A stretch of 64,000 nucleotides of DNA, from contig JARRNJ010000015.1 in NCBI GenBank assembly GCA_037385045.1, positions 1-64,000 of the forward strand. Direction: 5' to 3'. The position numbers were made by a program, and so were the translations under genes. The stretch is from JARRNJ01 sp037385045 (lineage in GTDB: Bacteria > Pseudomonadota > Gammaproteobacteria > JASBUN01). The notes beneath the pieces were generated by a model, which saw only the letters and a program-made list of their open reading frames with translations, was not told the origin of the DNA and searched no databases. Shown piece by piece: positions 38,291-46,713 of the stretch. Within the stretch, counting starts at the first letter, position 1, and every line of letters begins with the position of its first letter.

Positions 38291-39388
38291 TTACAGGTTC
38301 TGGGTCAGCACCACGGACTCGCTGACGCCCAACCAGTCGTCGACCTTCTTTTTGAACGCGAAGTAGTGTTCGTGGACCTTCTTCGCCGTCGGGTCCTTGG
38401 CCGTTAGGGTGTCCAGGGTATCGAAAGTCACCTCCCGCAGGCGCTTGATGATGTCCGGTGACAAATGCCCCAATTTGACCCCATGGTTGTTCACCAGATC
38501 CTTGAGCGCCTCGGCATTGTTGGCGTTGCACCAGGCGAAACTGACTTCGTTGCAGGCCTGGGCAGCGTTGCTGACCACCGCCTGCAGATCGTTGGGCAGC
38601 GAGTCCCAGGCCTTCTTATTGACCAGCAGCTCGGTGGTATTGGACGGCTCGTGCCAACCCGGCGTGTAGTAGTGCTTGGCAGCATTCTGCAACCCCAGCT
38701 TGCGGTCCAGGTATGGACCCACGAACTCGGCGGCGTCGATCACGCCGCGCTGCAGCGCGGGGAAGATCTCGCCGCCCGGCAACAGCTTTACGCTCACGCC
38801 CAGCTGTTCATAGACCTTGCCGGCCAAGCCGGGAATCCGCATGCGCAGTCCCTTGAAGTCGTGGACGCTGGCTATGGGCTTGCGGAACCAGCCGGTCATC
38901 TGCATGCCGGTGTTGCCGGCCGGGAGCGCCTTCAGGCCGAACGGCGCATAAACCTCGTCCCACAGCTGCTGTCCGCCGCCGTGGTAAAGCCAGGCATTCA
39001 TGCCCAGTGCGTCGAACCCGAACGGCACGGTGGTGAAATACTGTGCGGCGAACGACTTTCCGGCCCAGAAGTAGGCGTTGGCCCAGTTCATTTCCACGGT
39101 GCCCTCGCGCACTGCGTCGAAACCGGCCAGGGCCGGGATCAGCTCCTTGGCGGCATAGAACTTGATCTTCAGGCGCCCGCCCGACATGGCCTCGGCCCGC
39201 TTGCAGAAGTCGGTGGCGCTACCGGGGCCGACGGTATAGAAGGGAGATCCCGGCGGGTAGGCGCTGGTCATCCGGAAATGAAAAGTCTTCTTGGACTCGG
39301 CGCGTACGATGGCCGGTGCGGCAATGGCACTGCCGGCGACAGCGGCGGCCAGGCTGCTCTTGATGAATTTTCTGCGGTCAACGCTCAT
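38291..39388 (-). CDS. dctP: TRAP transporter substrate-binding protein, Tat-exported (DctP family)
   Basis: 365 residues. A twin-arginine signal (DRRKFIKSSLAAAVAGSAIA, cleavage near AIVRAES) indicates export after folding. The mature protein is of the DctP7 fold: FHFRMTSAYPPGSPFYTVGP, WANAYFWAGKSFAAQYFTTV, VHDFKGLRMRIPGLAGKVYE and GVIDAAEFVGPYLDRKLGLQ (the Arg of RMRIPG binds the substrate carboxylate in this family). Similar to TakP-type 2-oxoacid binders and the mannitol/chloroaromatic group, so an organic acid is the likely ligand. First gene of dctP-dctQ-dctM; preceded by a sigma-54 promoter. Confidence 0.94.
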   Translation of the reverse strand: MSVDRRKFIKSSLAAAVAGSAIAAPAIVRAESKKTFHFRMTSAYPPGSPFYTVGPGSATDFCKRAEAMSGGRLKIKFYAAKELIPALAGFDAVREGTVEMNWANAYFWAGKSFAAQYFTTVPFGFDALGMNAWLYHGGGQQLWDEVYAPFGLKALPAGNTGMQMTGWFRKPIASVHDFKGLRMRIPGLAGKVYEQLGVSVKLLPGGEIFPALQRGVIDAAEFVGPYLDRKLGLQNAAKHYYTPGWHEPSNTTELLVNKKAWDSLPNDLQAVVSNAAQACNEVSFAWCNANNAEALKDLVNNHGVKLGHLSPDIIKRLREVTFDTLDTLTAKDPTAKKVHEHYFAFKKKVDDWLGVSESVVLTQNL

Positions 39389-39426
39389 GTCGGATTGATC
39401 CTCGGTTCGGATTTAAAGGCTTGGCT

Positions 39427-39451
39427 TTGCGACATTCGACGAATGTCGCAA
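39427..39451 (-). repeat. Perfect 25-bp palindrome in the dctP leader
   Basis: Arms TTGCGACATTCG (39427-39438) and CGAATGTCGCAA (39440-39451) are exact reverse complements around a single base. It lies between the predicted sigma-54 start site (near 39460) and dctP, 38 bases before its ATG. It can serve as a repressor operator or as a long RNA hairpin in the 5' leader. Confidence 0.85.
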
Positions 39452-39470
39452 TCGGTCCGCCGCTTGCGTT

Positions 39471-39486
39471 TGCAACCGCCGTGCCA
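39471..39486 (-). promoter_or_regulatory. Sigma-54 (RpoN) promoter of dctPQM
   Basis: On the minus strand the bases read TGGCACG-GCGG-TTGCA, an exact match to the -24/-12 consensus TGGCACG-N4-TTGCW. The predicted start site is about 12 bases further on, giving a leader of some 70 bases before dctP. TRAP dicarboxylate systems are known to be controlled by RpoN with the DctB/DctD pair in several proteobacteria. Confidence 0.85.
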
Positions 39487-39508
39487 CGCCACCGCACCGG
39501 GGTAAACA

Positions 39509-39522
39509 ACTGACCCGTCAGT
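39509..39522 (-). promoter_or_regulatory. Candidate activator half-palindrome upstream of the sigma-54 promoter
   Basis: ACTGAC-CC-GTCAGT, two 6-bp arms around two bases, centred about 35 bases before the -24 element. Its position suits an activator or an accessory site, although enhancer sites are often further away. The binding protein is not encoded in the window as far as I can tell. Confidence 0.4.
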
Positions 39523-39748
39523 GTATTGTCCATTTGAGCTGAGACTGCGCCGCGGCCGCAGGCGGCATTGCCGCACCGCGCTGGGGCGCCTGCACGTCCG
39601 GCAGGCACTTGACGGTGCGTACCGGGACCCGTCGGCGCTACGCTGCCCCGGCCCGGCGCCCGTGTGCGGCCGACCGCGGCCCGGGAACTGCGATGCAACG
39701 CCGCGTACGATACAATGCCGGAATAACGGTCCTGCCCGGAGCCCTGGC

Positions 39749-40594
39749 GTGAAACTGACCATTGACGAGTTCAGGAAGTGGGAACACAAGAGCATTACCC
39801 TGCTCGGCATGTCGGGGGTGGGCAAAACGCGCTTGGCCGACATGCTGCGCCGCCGCGACTGGTTTCACTTTTCCGGCGATTACCGCATCGGCACCCGCTA
39901 CCTGGACGAGGCGATCCTCGACAACATCAAGCAGCAGGCCATGCAGATCCCGTTTTTGCGCGAGCTGCTGCGCTCGGACTCGATATTCATCGTCAACAAC
40001 ATCACCGTTGACAACCTGCAGCCGGTCTCCAGCTTTCTCGGCAAGCTCGGCAACCCGGGGCGCGGCGGTTTAGGTTTGGCGGAGTTTCGCCGCCGCCAGG
40101 AATTGCACCGCCTGGGGGAGATCGCCGCAATGCGTGACGTGCCGGCCTTCATCGACAAGGCGCAGGCCATCTACGGCTACAAACATTTCGTCAACGACGC
40201 CGGCGGCAGCGTGTGCGAATTGGACGACCCGGAGACACTGGAGATACTGGCCAGGCACACACTGATTCTCTACATCAAGGCCAGCGGGAAGGACGAACAG
40301 GAACTGATGCGCCGGGCCGAGGAGGACCCCAAGCCGCTGTACTACCGCGATGACTTCCTGCAGCAGCAACTGGAGGTATATATGCAGGAAAACAACCTGC
40401 CGTACGTGGCGCTCATCGACCCGGACCAATTCGTGCGGTGGATGTTTCCGCGCCTGTTCCGCTCCCGCATCCCGCGCTACGAGGCCATTGCGGAGCGCTA
40501 CGGTTATACCATCACCACCGATGAGCTGTCGCAGGTACAGAGTGCAGGCGAATTCCTCGGGTTGGTGGAACACGCAGTGCAGCGTCAACCCTGA
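39749..40594 (+). CDS. P-loop ATPase upstream of metA, unknown function
   Basis: 281 residues from the GTG at 39749; upstream codons in the same frame are not protein-like. A Walker A loop opens the protein (ITLLGMSGVGKTRLADML), followed by HFSGDYRIGTRYLDEAIL and VDNLQPVSSFLGKLGNP. The middle has FIDKAQAIYGYKHFVNDAGG and the end LIDPDQFVRWMFPRLFRSRI. The small size and kinase-like nucleotide loop suggest a NTPase or a small-molecule kinase, but I cannot assign a substrate. It is 31 bases before metA on the same strand, so the two are likely co-transcribed. Confidence 0.8.
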   Translation: MKLTIDEFRKWEHKSITLLGMSGVGKTRLADMLRRRDWFHFSGDYRIGTRYLDEAILDNIKQQAMQIPFLRELLRSDSIFIVNNITVDNLQPVSSFLGKLGNPGRGGLGLAEFRRRQELHRLGEIAAMRDVPAFIDKAQAIYGYKHFVNDAGGSVCELDDPETLEILARHTLILYIKASGKDEQELMRRAEEDPKPLYYRDDFLQQQLEVYMQENNLPYVALIDPDQFVRWMFPRLFRSRIPRYEAIAERYGYTITTDELSQVQSAGEFLGLVEHAVQRQP

Positions 40595-40625
40595 CCACGG
40601 AACGACCACGAGCGGGCCATACCCT

Positions 40626-41696
40626 ATGCCACTGGTTGTCAATTCCGATCTGCCGGCCTTCGAGCGCCTGAAACAGGAAGGGGAAACCGTCGTCCCCGGC
40701 GATGTCGCCATCCATCAGGACATTCGCGAGCTGCACATCGGCCTGCTCAACATGATGCCCGATGGTGCCTTGGCGGCCACCGAGCGGCAGTTCTTCCGCC
40801 TGATCGGCGAAAGCAACCAGATCGCGCAGTTCTATATGCACCCGTTCACCCTCAAGGAATTGCCGCGCAACGCGGACGGGCAGGCACACGTCGAGCGGTA
40901 TTACGAACCCTTCGAAAGGATCAAGGCGGACGGCCTCGATGCCCTGATCATCACCGGCGCCAATGTCACCCAGCCGGAGCTGGCGCTGGAGCCGTTCTGG
41001 AAACCGCTGATCGAAGTCATCGATTGGGCCTATGAGAACGTGACGTCGACGCTGTGCTCCTGCCTGGCGACCCACGCGGTGATGGAATTCCGCTACGGGC
41101 AAAAACGCCAACCGCTGGGGTTCAAACGCTGGGGGGTCTACCCGCACCGGGTGGTGGACCGCAAGCACCCGCTGGTGACCGGGGTCAACACCCGCTTCGA
41201 TGTGCCTCATTCGCGCTTCAATGACATCAGCCGGGCGCAGTTCGAGCGCGCCAACCTGCATGTACTGGCGGAAAGTGAAGTGGCGGGGGTTCACCTGGCG
41301 GTGAGCGAGGACCTGTTCCGCATCGTGTTCTTTCAGGGCCACCCGGAGTACGACACCATCAGCCTGCTGAAAGAGTACAAACGTGAGATCCGCCGGTATG
41401 TCCGGGGACAGCGCGATGACTACCCCCCGTTCCCGGAACAGTATTTCACACCCACGTCTCAAGCGGTCCTGGAGGAATTTCGCGATCGGCTGATGGCTGC
41501 CCAGGCTGGCGGCCGCGAGCTGCCGGAGCTGCCCGAAGCCCTGGTCGCACCGACGATCGACAACACCTGGCACGATACCGCCGAAGCCATCATGAACAAT
41601 TGGATCGGTCGCGTCTATCAGGTGACCCATCACGACCGCAGGCTGCCCTTCAAGCAGGGCGTGAACCCATCGGACCCGCTGGGCCTGCGGACCTGA
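40626..41696 (+). CDS. metA: Homoserine O-succinyltransferase (MetA family)
   Basis: 356 residues from the ATG at 40626. Activates homoserine in methionine synthesis. Catalytic Cys in TSTLCSCLATHAVMEF; His and Glu in FFQGHPEYDTISLLKEYKRE; the N-terminal ELHIGLLNMMPDGALAATER and ITGANVTQPELALEPFW are family hallmarks. MetA-family members may use succinyl- or acetyl-CoA depending on one active-site residue, which I cannot call reliably here. About 50 residues longer than E. coli MetA, mainly at the C-terminus (NNWIGRVYQVTHHDRRLPFK). Confidence 0.94.
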   Translation: MPLVVNSDLPAFERLKQEGETVVPGDVAIHQDIRELHIGLLNMMPDGALAATERQFFRLIGESNQIAQFYMHPFTLKELPRNADGQAHVERYYEPFERIKADGLDALIITGANVTQPELALEPFWKPLIEVIDWAYENVTSTLCSCLATHAVMEFRYGQKRQPLGFKRWGVYPHRVVDRKHPLVTGVNTRFDVPHSRFNDISRAQFERANLHVLAESEVAGVHLAVSEDLFRIVFFQGHPEYDTISLLKEYKREIRRYVRGQRDDYPPFPEQYFTPTSQAVLEEFRDRLMAAQAGGRELPELPEALVAPTIDNTWHDTAEAIMNNWIGRVYQVTHHDRRLPFKQGVNPSDPLGLRT

Positions 41697-41706
41697 CGCC
41701 GCCGCG

Positions 41707-41997
41707 CTATTTCTTCCGGCGCGGTGACCAGGTGGATACACCGCGTCCCGCGGTGCGTGCATTGAGTTCTTCGGCGTATTGGCGCGCGTGTTCGACGACC
41801 TGCTCGCGCGAACCGCAGCGACAACCGGTAATGCTGGAGGACCCGTTCTCGATTACGTAGGAATACCACGTGTTGCCACTGCCGCCTTCGGGCACCACGG
41901 CCTTTTCGACGGCCATGACCCGGAACTGGCGCTTCGGACGTTCGGTGGCGCCCGTGCGACGGGCGGTGTCGGATAAAACGTTGTGCTCGGATTTCAT
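41707..41997 (-). CDS. Small conserved-looking protein, unknown function
   Basis: 96 residues from the ATG at 41997. The core QFRVMAVEKAVVPEGGSGNT, then WYSYVIENGSSSITGCRCGS and REQVVEHARQYAEELNAR, looks like a compact alpha/beta fold with two close cysteines (GCRCG). Start uncertain: an in-frame ATG at 42078 would add 27 residues, and neither has a good ribosome binding site. Converges with metA. I recognise no family name. Confidence 0.65.
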   Translation of the reverse strand: MKSEHNVLSDTARRTGATERPKRQFRVMAVEKAVVPEGGSGNTWYSYVIENGSSSITGCRCGSREQVVEHARQYAEELNARTAGRGVSTWSPRRKK

Positions 41998-42099
41998 TTC
42001 GGTTGCTGGCGACCTGCGCCGCTCCTTCTCTGGTTCACTGGTGGGGTAAAAAATCGGCTGAAGCGCCTGCACCGCCATGGGGCGGTGAAACGCCCCCGC

Positions 42100-42372
42100 C
42101 TAATGCCGGCGCTGCCAGCTGCGAGACCTGCCTTTGGCAACCTCTTCCCTGACCTTTAACGGACGACCTTGAAAATCGGTGCCGTCCAGGCCGGCCATGG
42201 CTGCCCGCGCCTCGTGTCCTTCCATCTCGACGAATCCAAATCCCTTGCATTCGCCGGAAAACACGTCCGAGACCAGCTTGATGGACCGCACCGTTCCATG
42301 CTGGGAGAACAGCGCACGCACATCCGCCTCGGTCACACTTCGGGCAAGATTGCCCACAAACATCTTCTTCAT
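42100..42372 (-). CDS. RNA-binding protein with one RRM domain
   Basis: 90 residues from the ATG at 42372, with CGGAGGTG in front. RNP2 (KMFVGNLARS) and RNP1 (CKGFGFVEM) are intact with their aromatic residues. The basic tail RSRSWQRRH resembles that of the cold-responsive RNA-binding proteins of cyanobacteria and gammaproteobacteria. Single-RRM proteins of this size bind short RNA and often respond to cold. The next gene along, divergent from it, is the damaged cold-shock gene. Confidence 0.9.
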   Translation of the reverse strand: MKKMFVGNLARSVTEADVRALFSQHGTVRSIKLVSDVFSGECKGFGFVEMEGHEARAAMAGLDGTDFQGRPLKVREEVAKGRSRSWQRRH

Positions 42373-42905
42373 GCAGCCGCACCTCCGGACATCCGGTTCA
42401 AACGCACGCGCCGCCGCTGGAGGACACGCACCAGATTGGGTGAATGGTGTGAACCGCGCATGCCGTCTGACCGGCGTTTGCGGGCCTGGGACGGCCGCCA
42501 CACCGTGCTCCGGAGCATGGCCTGGCAACGCGGTTTCGGGAAGCACGCCCGCCGAGACGAGCGCAGCCCGAGTGATTCGGCTGCCGGGGCGAGGTATGGG
42601 ACGGAGCCCGCGCGCAGCGGCCGACTGTTGGCTTGACCGGCCCGCGCCTCGGCAAAGGCAAACTCAGGTATTTAGCTTACCACAGGTGCCGGCTTCACCC
42701 TAATTGGCGGCCGCCGGCGAAGGTATCTCACCCCTCCACATTTTGATGGCTTTTCCCCCGGGGATGTCTTAAACTGATTTGGAGGCTGCAGATTGTGGCG
42801 TTGGTCGTTTTGGTAGCTCCTTTCAGCGTTATCTCCCGAACACCCTATTCATAACCTGCAGACAATCAACACCTTGTATTTGCGATATCGTTTGAGGAAA
42901 GAGTA
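42373..42905 (+). promoter_or_regulatory. Divergent region with a cold-shock-type 5' leader (RRM gene / csp remnant)
   Basis: 533 bases without a credible gene. The right end (about 42815-42905) aligns with the leader of the intact cold-shock gene at 59765-59844: both have a TCCTT.C block, then CCCGAACACC or CCTGAACACC, a short spacer, and CA.A.CCTGCA, ending in a TTTGAGGAAAG / TTGAAAGG ribosome binding site. Such long, AT-richer leaders are typical of cold-induced csp mRNAs. The left part (42373-42700) is GC-rich with nothing recognised. Confidence 0.6.
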
Positions 42906-43036
42906 ATGGCTACAGGTAGCGTGAAATGGTTCAATGAATCCAAGGGCTACGGCTTTATCGCCCAGGACAACGGCGGAGATGACGTGTTCGTGCAGGCCCC
43001 AAGGGTCCCCAGGCTGCCAACGTCGTCCCTGAGTAG
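42906..43036 (+). pseudogene. Cold-shock protein gene with a 73-base internal deletion
   Basis: Starts as a normal CspA-family gene (MATGSVKWFNESKGYGFIAQ, then GGDDVFV with RNP1 GYGFI). At about 42993 the sequence jumps: after GTGTTCGTGCA comes GGCCCCAAGGG, which in another frame reads GPKGPQAANVVPE and stops at 43034-43036. Compared with the intact copy at 59845, 73 bases coding for RNP2 end to strand 4 are missing, which also shifts the frame. The shifted frame would run on for 98 codons of non-homologous sequence. The protein cannot form the five-stranded barrel. The promoter-leader and terminator are retained. Confidence 0.9.
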
Positions 43037-43067
43037 GACCCCGATCCGACCAACTGATCCAAAACGA

Positions 43068-43092
43068 GAACCCCGCCTTCCGGGCGGGGTTC
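43068..43092 (+). terminator. Terminator hairpin of the damaged cold-shock gene
   Basis: GAACCCCGCC (43068-43077) and GGCGGGGTTC (43083-43092) pair exactly with a five-base loop, followed by TTCGTTTG. The same type of hairpin follows the intact cold-shock gene. Confidence 0.8.
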
Positions 43093-43131
43093 TTCGTTTG
43101 GCTGCCGCCCGCCGGGGCCGGCACCTTCCCG

Positions 43132-46100
43132 TCAGTTGCTCAATTCGACGGCGTTGGCCGCCAGGAGCGATTCCAGCTGCTCGGCGGGGACCGGCTCGCT
43201 GAACAGGAATCCCTGCACCATGGCGCATCCCTGCTCACCCAGGAATGCCAGCTGCTTTTCGGTTTCCACCCCCTCGGCCACCACCTGAATATTGAGCCGC
43301 TTGGCCATGGCGATGATTGCCTGCACGATTGCCGCATCGTCGGGATCCTCGCTGATGTCCCGGATAAAGGCACGATCGACTTTCAGTGTATCGATGGAAA
43401 AGCGTTTCAGGTAGCTCAGCGACGAATAGCCGGTTCCGAAGTCGTCGATGGCTACACGGATGCCGAGATTGGCGAGCGCCCGAAAGGTGTCCATGATCTC
43501 CTGGCTGTGCTGGACCAGTATGCTTTCGGTGATCTCGAGCTCCAGGTTCCTGGAGTCCATGCCCGTCTCGTCGAGAATCTGGACAAGCATCTGCAGCAGT
43601 CCGGGCGCATGGAACTGGCGGCTGGACAGGTTCACCGCCAGACGCCGCGGTGACCCGTTGCTTGTCCAATTGCGCGCCTGGGAACAGGCGGTGCGCAGCA
43701 CCCACTCGCCCACCGGCAGGATCAAGCCGGTTTCCTCCAACACCGGGATGAATTCCCGCGGCGACACCAGGCCGCGATCGGGGTGCTGCCAACGCAGCAG
43801 CGCTTCGGCACCGACCATAACGCCGGTGCGCAGATCGACCTGCGGCTGGTAGTGCAGCACAAACTCCTCTCGCTCCAACGCCCGCCGGAGGCTGGTCTCA
43901 ACGCTCAGGCGCTCCAGCGCCTGCGCGCTCATGTCTTCGGCGTAGAAGCGATAGGTGTTGCGGCCGAGTTCCTTGGCCTTGTACATGGCGATGTCAGCAT
44001 GCCTGAGCAATGTCCGAGCGTCGTCGCCGTCGCTGGGAAACAGGCTGATACCGATGCTGGTGGTGACGAACAGTTCGCGCCCCTCCAGATCCAGGGGTTT
44101 GGACAGAGCCTCCAGGATCTTATAGGCAACAGGCGCGACATTGTCGGCGCTCTGTACATCTTCGACGATGACAGCGAACTCGTCCCCGCCGAGGCGGGCG
44201 ACCGTGTCGCCTTCGCGCACACAGGTACGCAACCGTCCGGACAGTGCGCGCAACGCCTGGTCGCCGAAGTCGTGCCCCAGCGTATCGTTGATGATCTTGA
44301 AGCGGTCCAGATCAAGGAACAGAACCGCCACAACGTACTCGCGCCCGCGGCTTCGCGCCAGGGCATGCTCCAGCCGATCCGTGAACAGGGCTCGGTTGGG
44401 CAGTTCCGTCAATACGTCATGGTGGGCGAGGAATTGCAGCCGCTCCTGGGTCTGCATACGCTCGCTGATGTCCTTGCCGGTGGCGACGAAGTGGGATACC
44501 CGTTCCCGCCCGTCCTTGATCGGCGTGATGGTCTTTTCCTCGTAGAACAGGGAGCCGTCCTTGCGCCGGTTGATGAATACCTCCTGGAACACCTCGCCTG
44601 CCAGAATGGTCTCCCACAGGTGCTCGTAAAAGTCTTCGCTATGGCGCCCGGAACGCAGAATTGCCGGCGTCTTTCCCAGCACTTCGTCGGGCGCAAAGCC
44701 GGTCACCGCCTCGAAGGCTGGATTGACGTATTCGATGATTCCGTCACGGTCCGTGACCATGACCGAATCGGCCGTCTGCTCGAGCGCGCTGGAGAGCTTG
44801 CGCATCCACGCTTCGGCCTTGCGCCTGGCGCTGACGTCCCGCGCGGTGCCCTCCACGCCCGCCACGTTGCCATCCTGGTCGTAACAGTACTGCGCGTTGG
44901 TCCAAACCCAGACCACCGAGCCGTTCTTGTGACGCAGTTCGCTCTCAAAACTCTGGACCCTGCCCCCATTTTCGCGCAAGGCCTGGAGGAAGTTTTCGCG
45001 CTGTGCAGGATTGACATACAAATCGGCCAGGCGCCGGCCGACGACCTCCTCCGGCTCGTAACCCAACAGCCGGGCCACCGACGCCGACGCGCGCGTGATT
45101 AGGCCATCGGCATCGGTTCGATAATAGGTGTCCTGCATGCTCTCGAGAATGTTGCTGAGCTCCTGCTCCGAGGCGCGCAGACTCTCCAACGCCTGTTTCT
45201 CCTCCGTGATATCGGCGGCGAGCCCTTCGAGGTAACCGCGCTCGGGATGCAGCCGCGCGGTAAAGCGGATCCACACGGCACCTCCGTCCTTGCGCGCCAT
45301 GCGCGCCTCGAAGTTGCGCACGTGGTGCTCGTTGTGAAGAGTCTCGAGCATGCGTTCCCGGGTGCCTTGGTCAAAGTAGCGTTCGGAAGACCGGAAATGT
45401 TCGATGGCATCCTCGCGGCTGTCGTAGCCAAACATGCTCGCAAGCCGCTCATTGCATTCCAGCAATTTGCCGTCGCTGAGCCGGGTGCGCCACAAACCCA
45501 CTTGGGCGTTGTCGAATATGCCCCGGTATTTTTCCTCACTCTCCCGCAGCGCGTCCTCAGCCTGCTTGCGGTCGGTGATATCGGTGGCGAGACCGATAAC
45601 ACCGGCCACGTTTTCGTCGCGATCGCGCAGCGGCGAATAGTAGACCTCGAACACCCGGCCATTGGCCTGCGCGACGTCGGTGAAGCTGTCACCGGCCAGA
45701 GCCCGGCGGATGCCGGAGGTAACGACCGAGTTGCCGGCGTACAACTCAAATGCCGACTGACCCACCACGCCGCCTGGAGTCAAGCCCAGGCCGGCCAGCC
45801 CCTTGCCGTCAGAGAGCGTAAACACGCCGTTGTTGTCCACCGCCCACAGAACGACAGGCGCGTTTGCCACGACCGTATGCAGCAGATTCTGCTCGCGGGA
45901 CAGGGCCTCTTCGGCCTGCTTGCGCGCGGAGATGTCAAAAATGAAGCCGATGATCCTGGTGCGCTCGCCGTCGCTGCGCACCACGCGCGCGGTGTCGCGA
46001 ATCCATACGGTCGTGCCGTCGGACGCCAACATGCGATATTCGAACTCGTGATCGCGCTCGGCCCGGATTTCGGCGTCGCGAACGCGCAGTGCCTCGTCAC

Positions 46101-46713
46101 GGTCATCGGGGTGCAGGTGATGCTCCCAGAAGCCGGGCTGGAACCAGTTCGGCACCGGGTATCCCAGCAAGTCACCGGCCTGGGGGCCGACATAGGTAAA
46201 ACGCAACGGGGCGGTGTCGGCTTCCCAGGCGACGGCACTGGCCGACTCGATCAGGTGCCGGTAGTGGGCCTCACTCCGGGTGAGGGACTCGATGGCTTCG
46301 ATATGCCCGCGCACATCGATGAGATTCAGCAACAGGCCGGTTATTTCGCCGCCCGCACCGTGCACCGGCGACAGCGTGCGGTCCCAGTGAGACAGCCCAT
46401 CCGTCCCGTGGGTTTCGGAAGCAAACGGCTTGGCGTCCAGCACCGCGGGCTCGCCGGTCATTACCACCCGGCGAAACAGGGCTTCGCTCTCCGCATTTGG
46501 GTATAGATCGAAATAGTTGCGGCCGAGGTAAAATTCCGGCTCACGCCCCTCCTGCGCGGCAAAACCGGGGCTCACGCGAATGAAATGGAAGTTGCGGTCC
46601 AATAGCGCCAGCGCCATGCGCGGGCTGTTGAACACGGCGTCGATCCAAAGATCGGTGTCGTCCGCCACGCGGGGCCGCGATTGCTCTTCACCGTGTTCTG
46701 AATGCCAATTCAT
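43132..46713 (-). CDS. Multi-PAS GGDEF-EAL protein (c-di-GMP synthesis/breakdown)
   Basis: 1193 residues, apparently soluble: no transmembrane helix seen. Up to six PAS/PAC units fill residues 20-760 (for example FVGPQAGDLLGYPVPNWF; RTRIIGFIFDISARKQAEEA; VIGLATDITDRKQAEDAL; LEGLAADITEEKQAL; DGIIEYVNPAFEAVTGFAPD). The GGDEF domain follows with RLGGDEFAVIVED and an I-site REGD five residues before it; then EAL with VGAEALLRWQHPDRGLV and IDDFGTGYSSLSYLKRF. Both active sites look intact, so it may be bifunctional or switch with input. The ATG at 46713 has no strong ribosome binding site. Confidence 0.93.
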   Translation of the reverse strand: MNWHSEHGEEQSRPRVADDTDLWIDAVFNSPRMALALLDRNFHFIRVSPGFAAQEGREPEFYLGRNYFDLYPNAESEALFRRVVMTGEPAVLDAKPFASETHGTDGLSHWDRTLSPVHGAGGEITGLLLNLIDVRGHIEAIESLTRSEAHYRHLIESASAVAWEADTAPLRFTYVGPQAGDLLGYPVPNWFQPGFWEHHLHPDDRDEALRVRDAEIRAERDHEFEYRMLASDGTTVWIRDTARVVRSDGERTRIIGFIFDISARKQAEEALSREQNLLHTVVANAPVVLWAVDNNGVFTLSDGKGLAGLGLTPGGVVGQSAFELYAGNSVVTSGIRRALAGDSFTDVAQANGRVFEVYYSPLRDRDENVAGVIGLATDITDRKQAEDALRESEEKYRGIFDNAQVGLWRTRLSDGKLLECNERLASMFGYDSREDAIEHFRSSERYFDQGTRERMLETLHNEHHVRNFEARMARKDGGAVWIRFTARLHPERGYLEGLAADITEEKQALESLRASEQELSNILESMQDTYYRTDADGLITRASASVARLLGYEPEEVVGRRLADLYVNPAQRENFLQALRENGGRVQSFESELRHKNGSVVWVWTNAQYCYDQDGNVAGVEGTARDVSARRKAEAWMRKLSSALEQTADSVMVTDRDGIIEYVNPAFEAVTGFAPDEVLGKTPAILRSGRHSEDFYEHLWETILAGEVFQEVFINRRKDGSLFYEEKTITPIKDGRERVSHFVATGKDISERMQTQERLQFLAHHDVLTELPNRALFTDRLEHALARSRGREYVVAVLFLDLDRFKIINDTLGHDFGDQALRALSGRLRTCVREGDTVARLGGDEFAVIVEDVQSADNVAPVAYKILEALSKPLDLEGRELFVTTSIGISLFPSDGDDARTLLRHADIAMYKAKELGRNTYRFYAEDMSAQALERLSVETSLRRALEREEFVLHYQPQVDLRTGVMVGAEALLRWQHPDRGLVSPREFIPVLEETGLILPVGEWVLRTACSQARNWTSNGSPRRLAVNLSSRQFHAPGLLQMLVQILDETGMDSRNLELEITESILVQHSQEIMDTFRALANLGIRVAIDDFGTGYSSLSYLKRFSIDTLKVDRAFIRDISEDPDDAAIVQAIIAMAKRLNIQVVAEGVETEKQLAFLGEQGCAMVQGFLFSEPVPAEQLESLLAANAVELSN

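Noticed and set aside
43783..46506. Long plus-strand ORFs across the GGDEF-EAL gene
   Set aside because: Antisense of intact PAS, GGDEF and EAL motifs.
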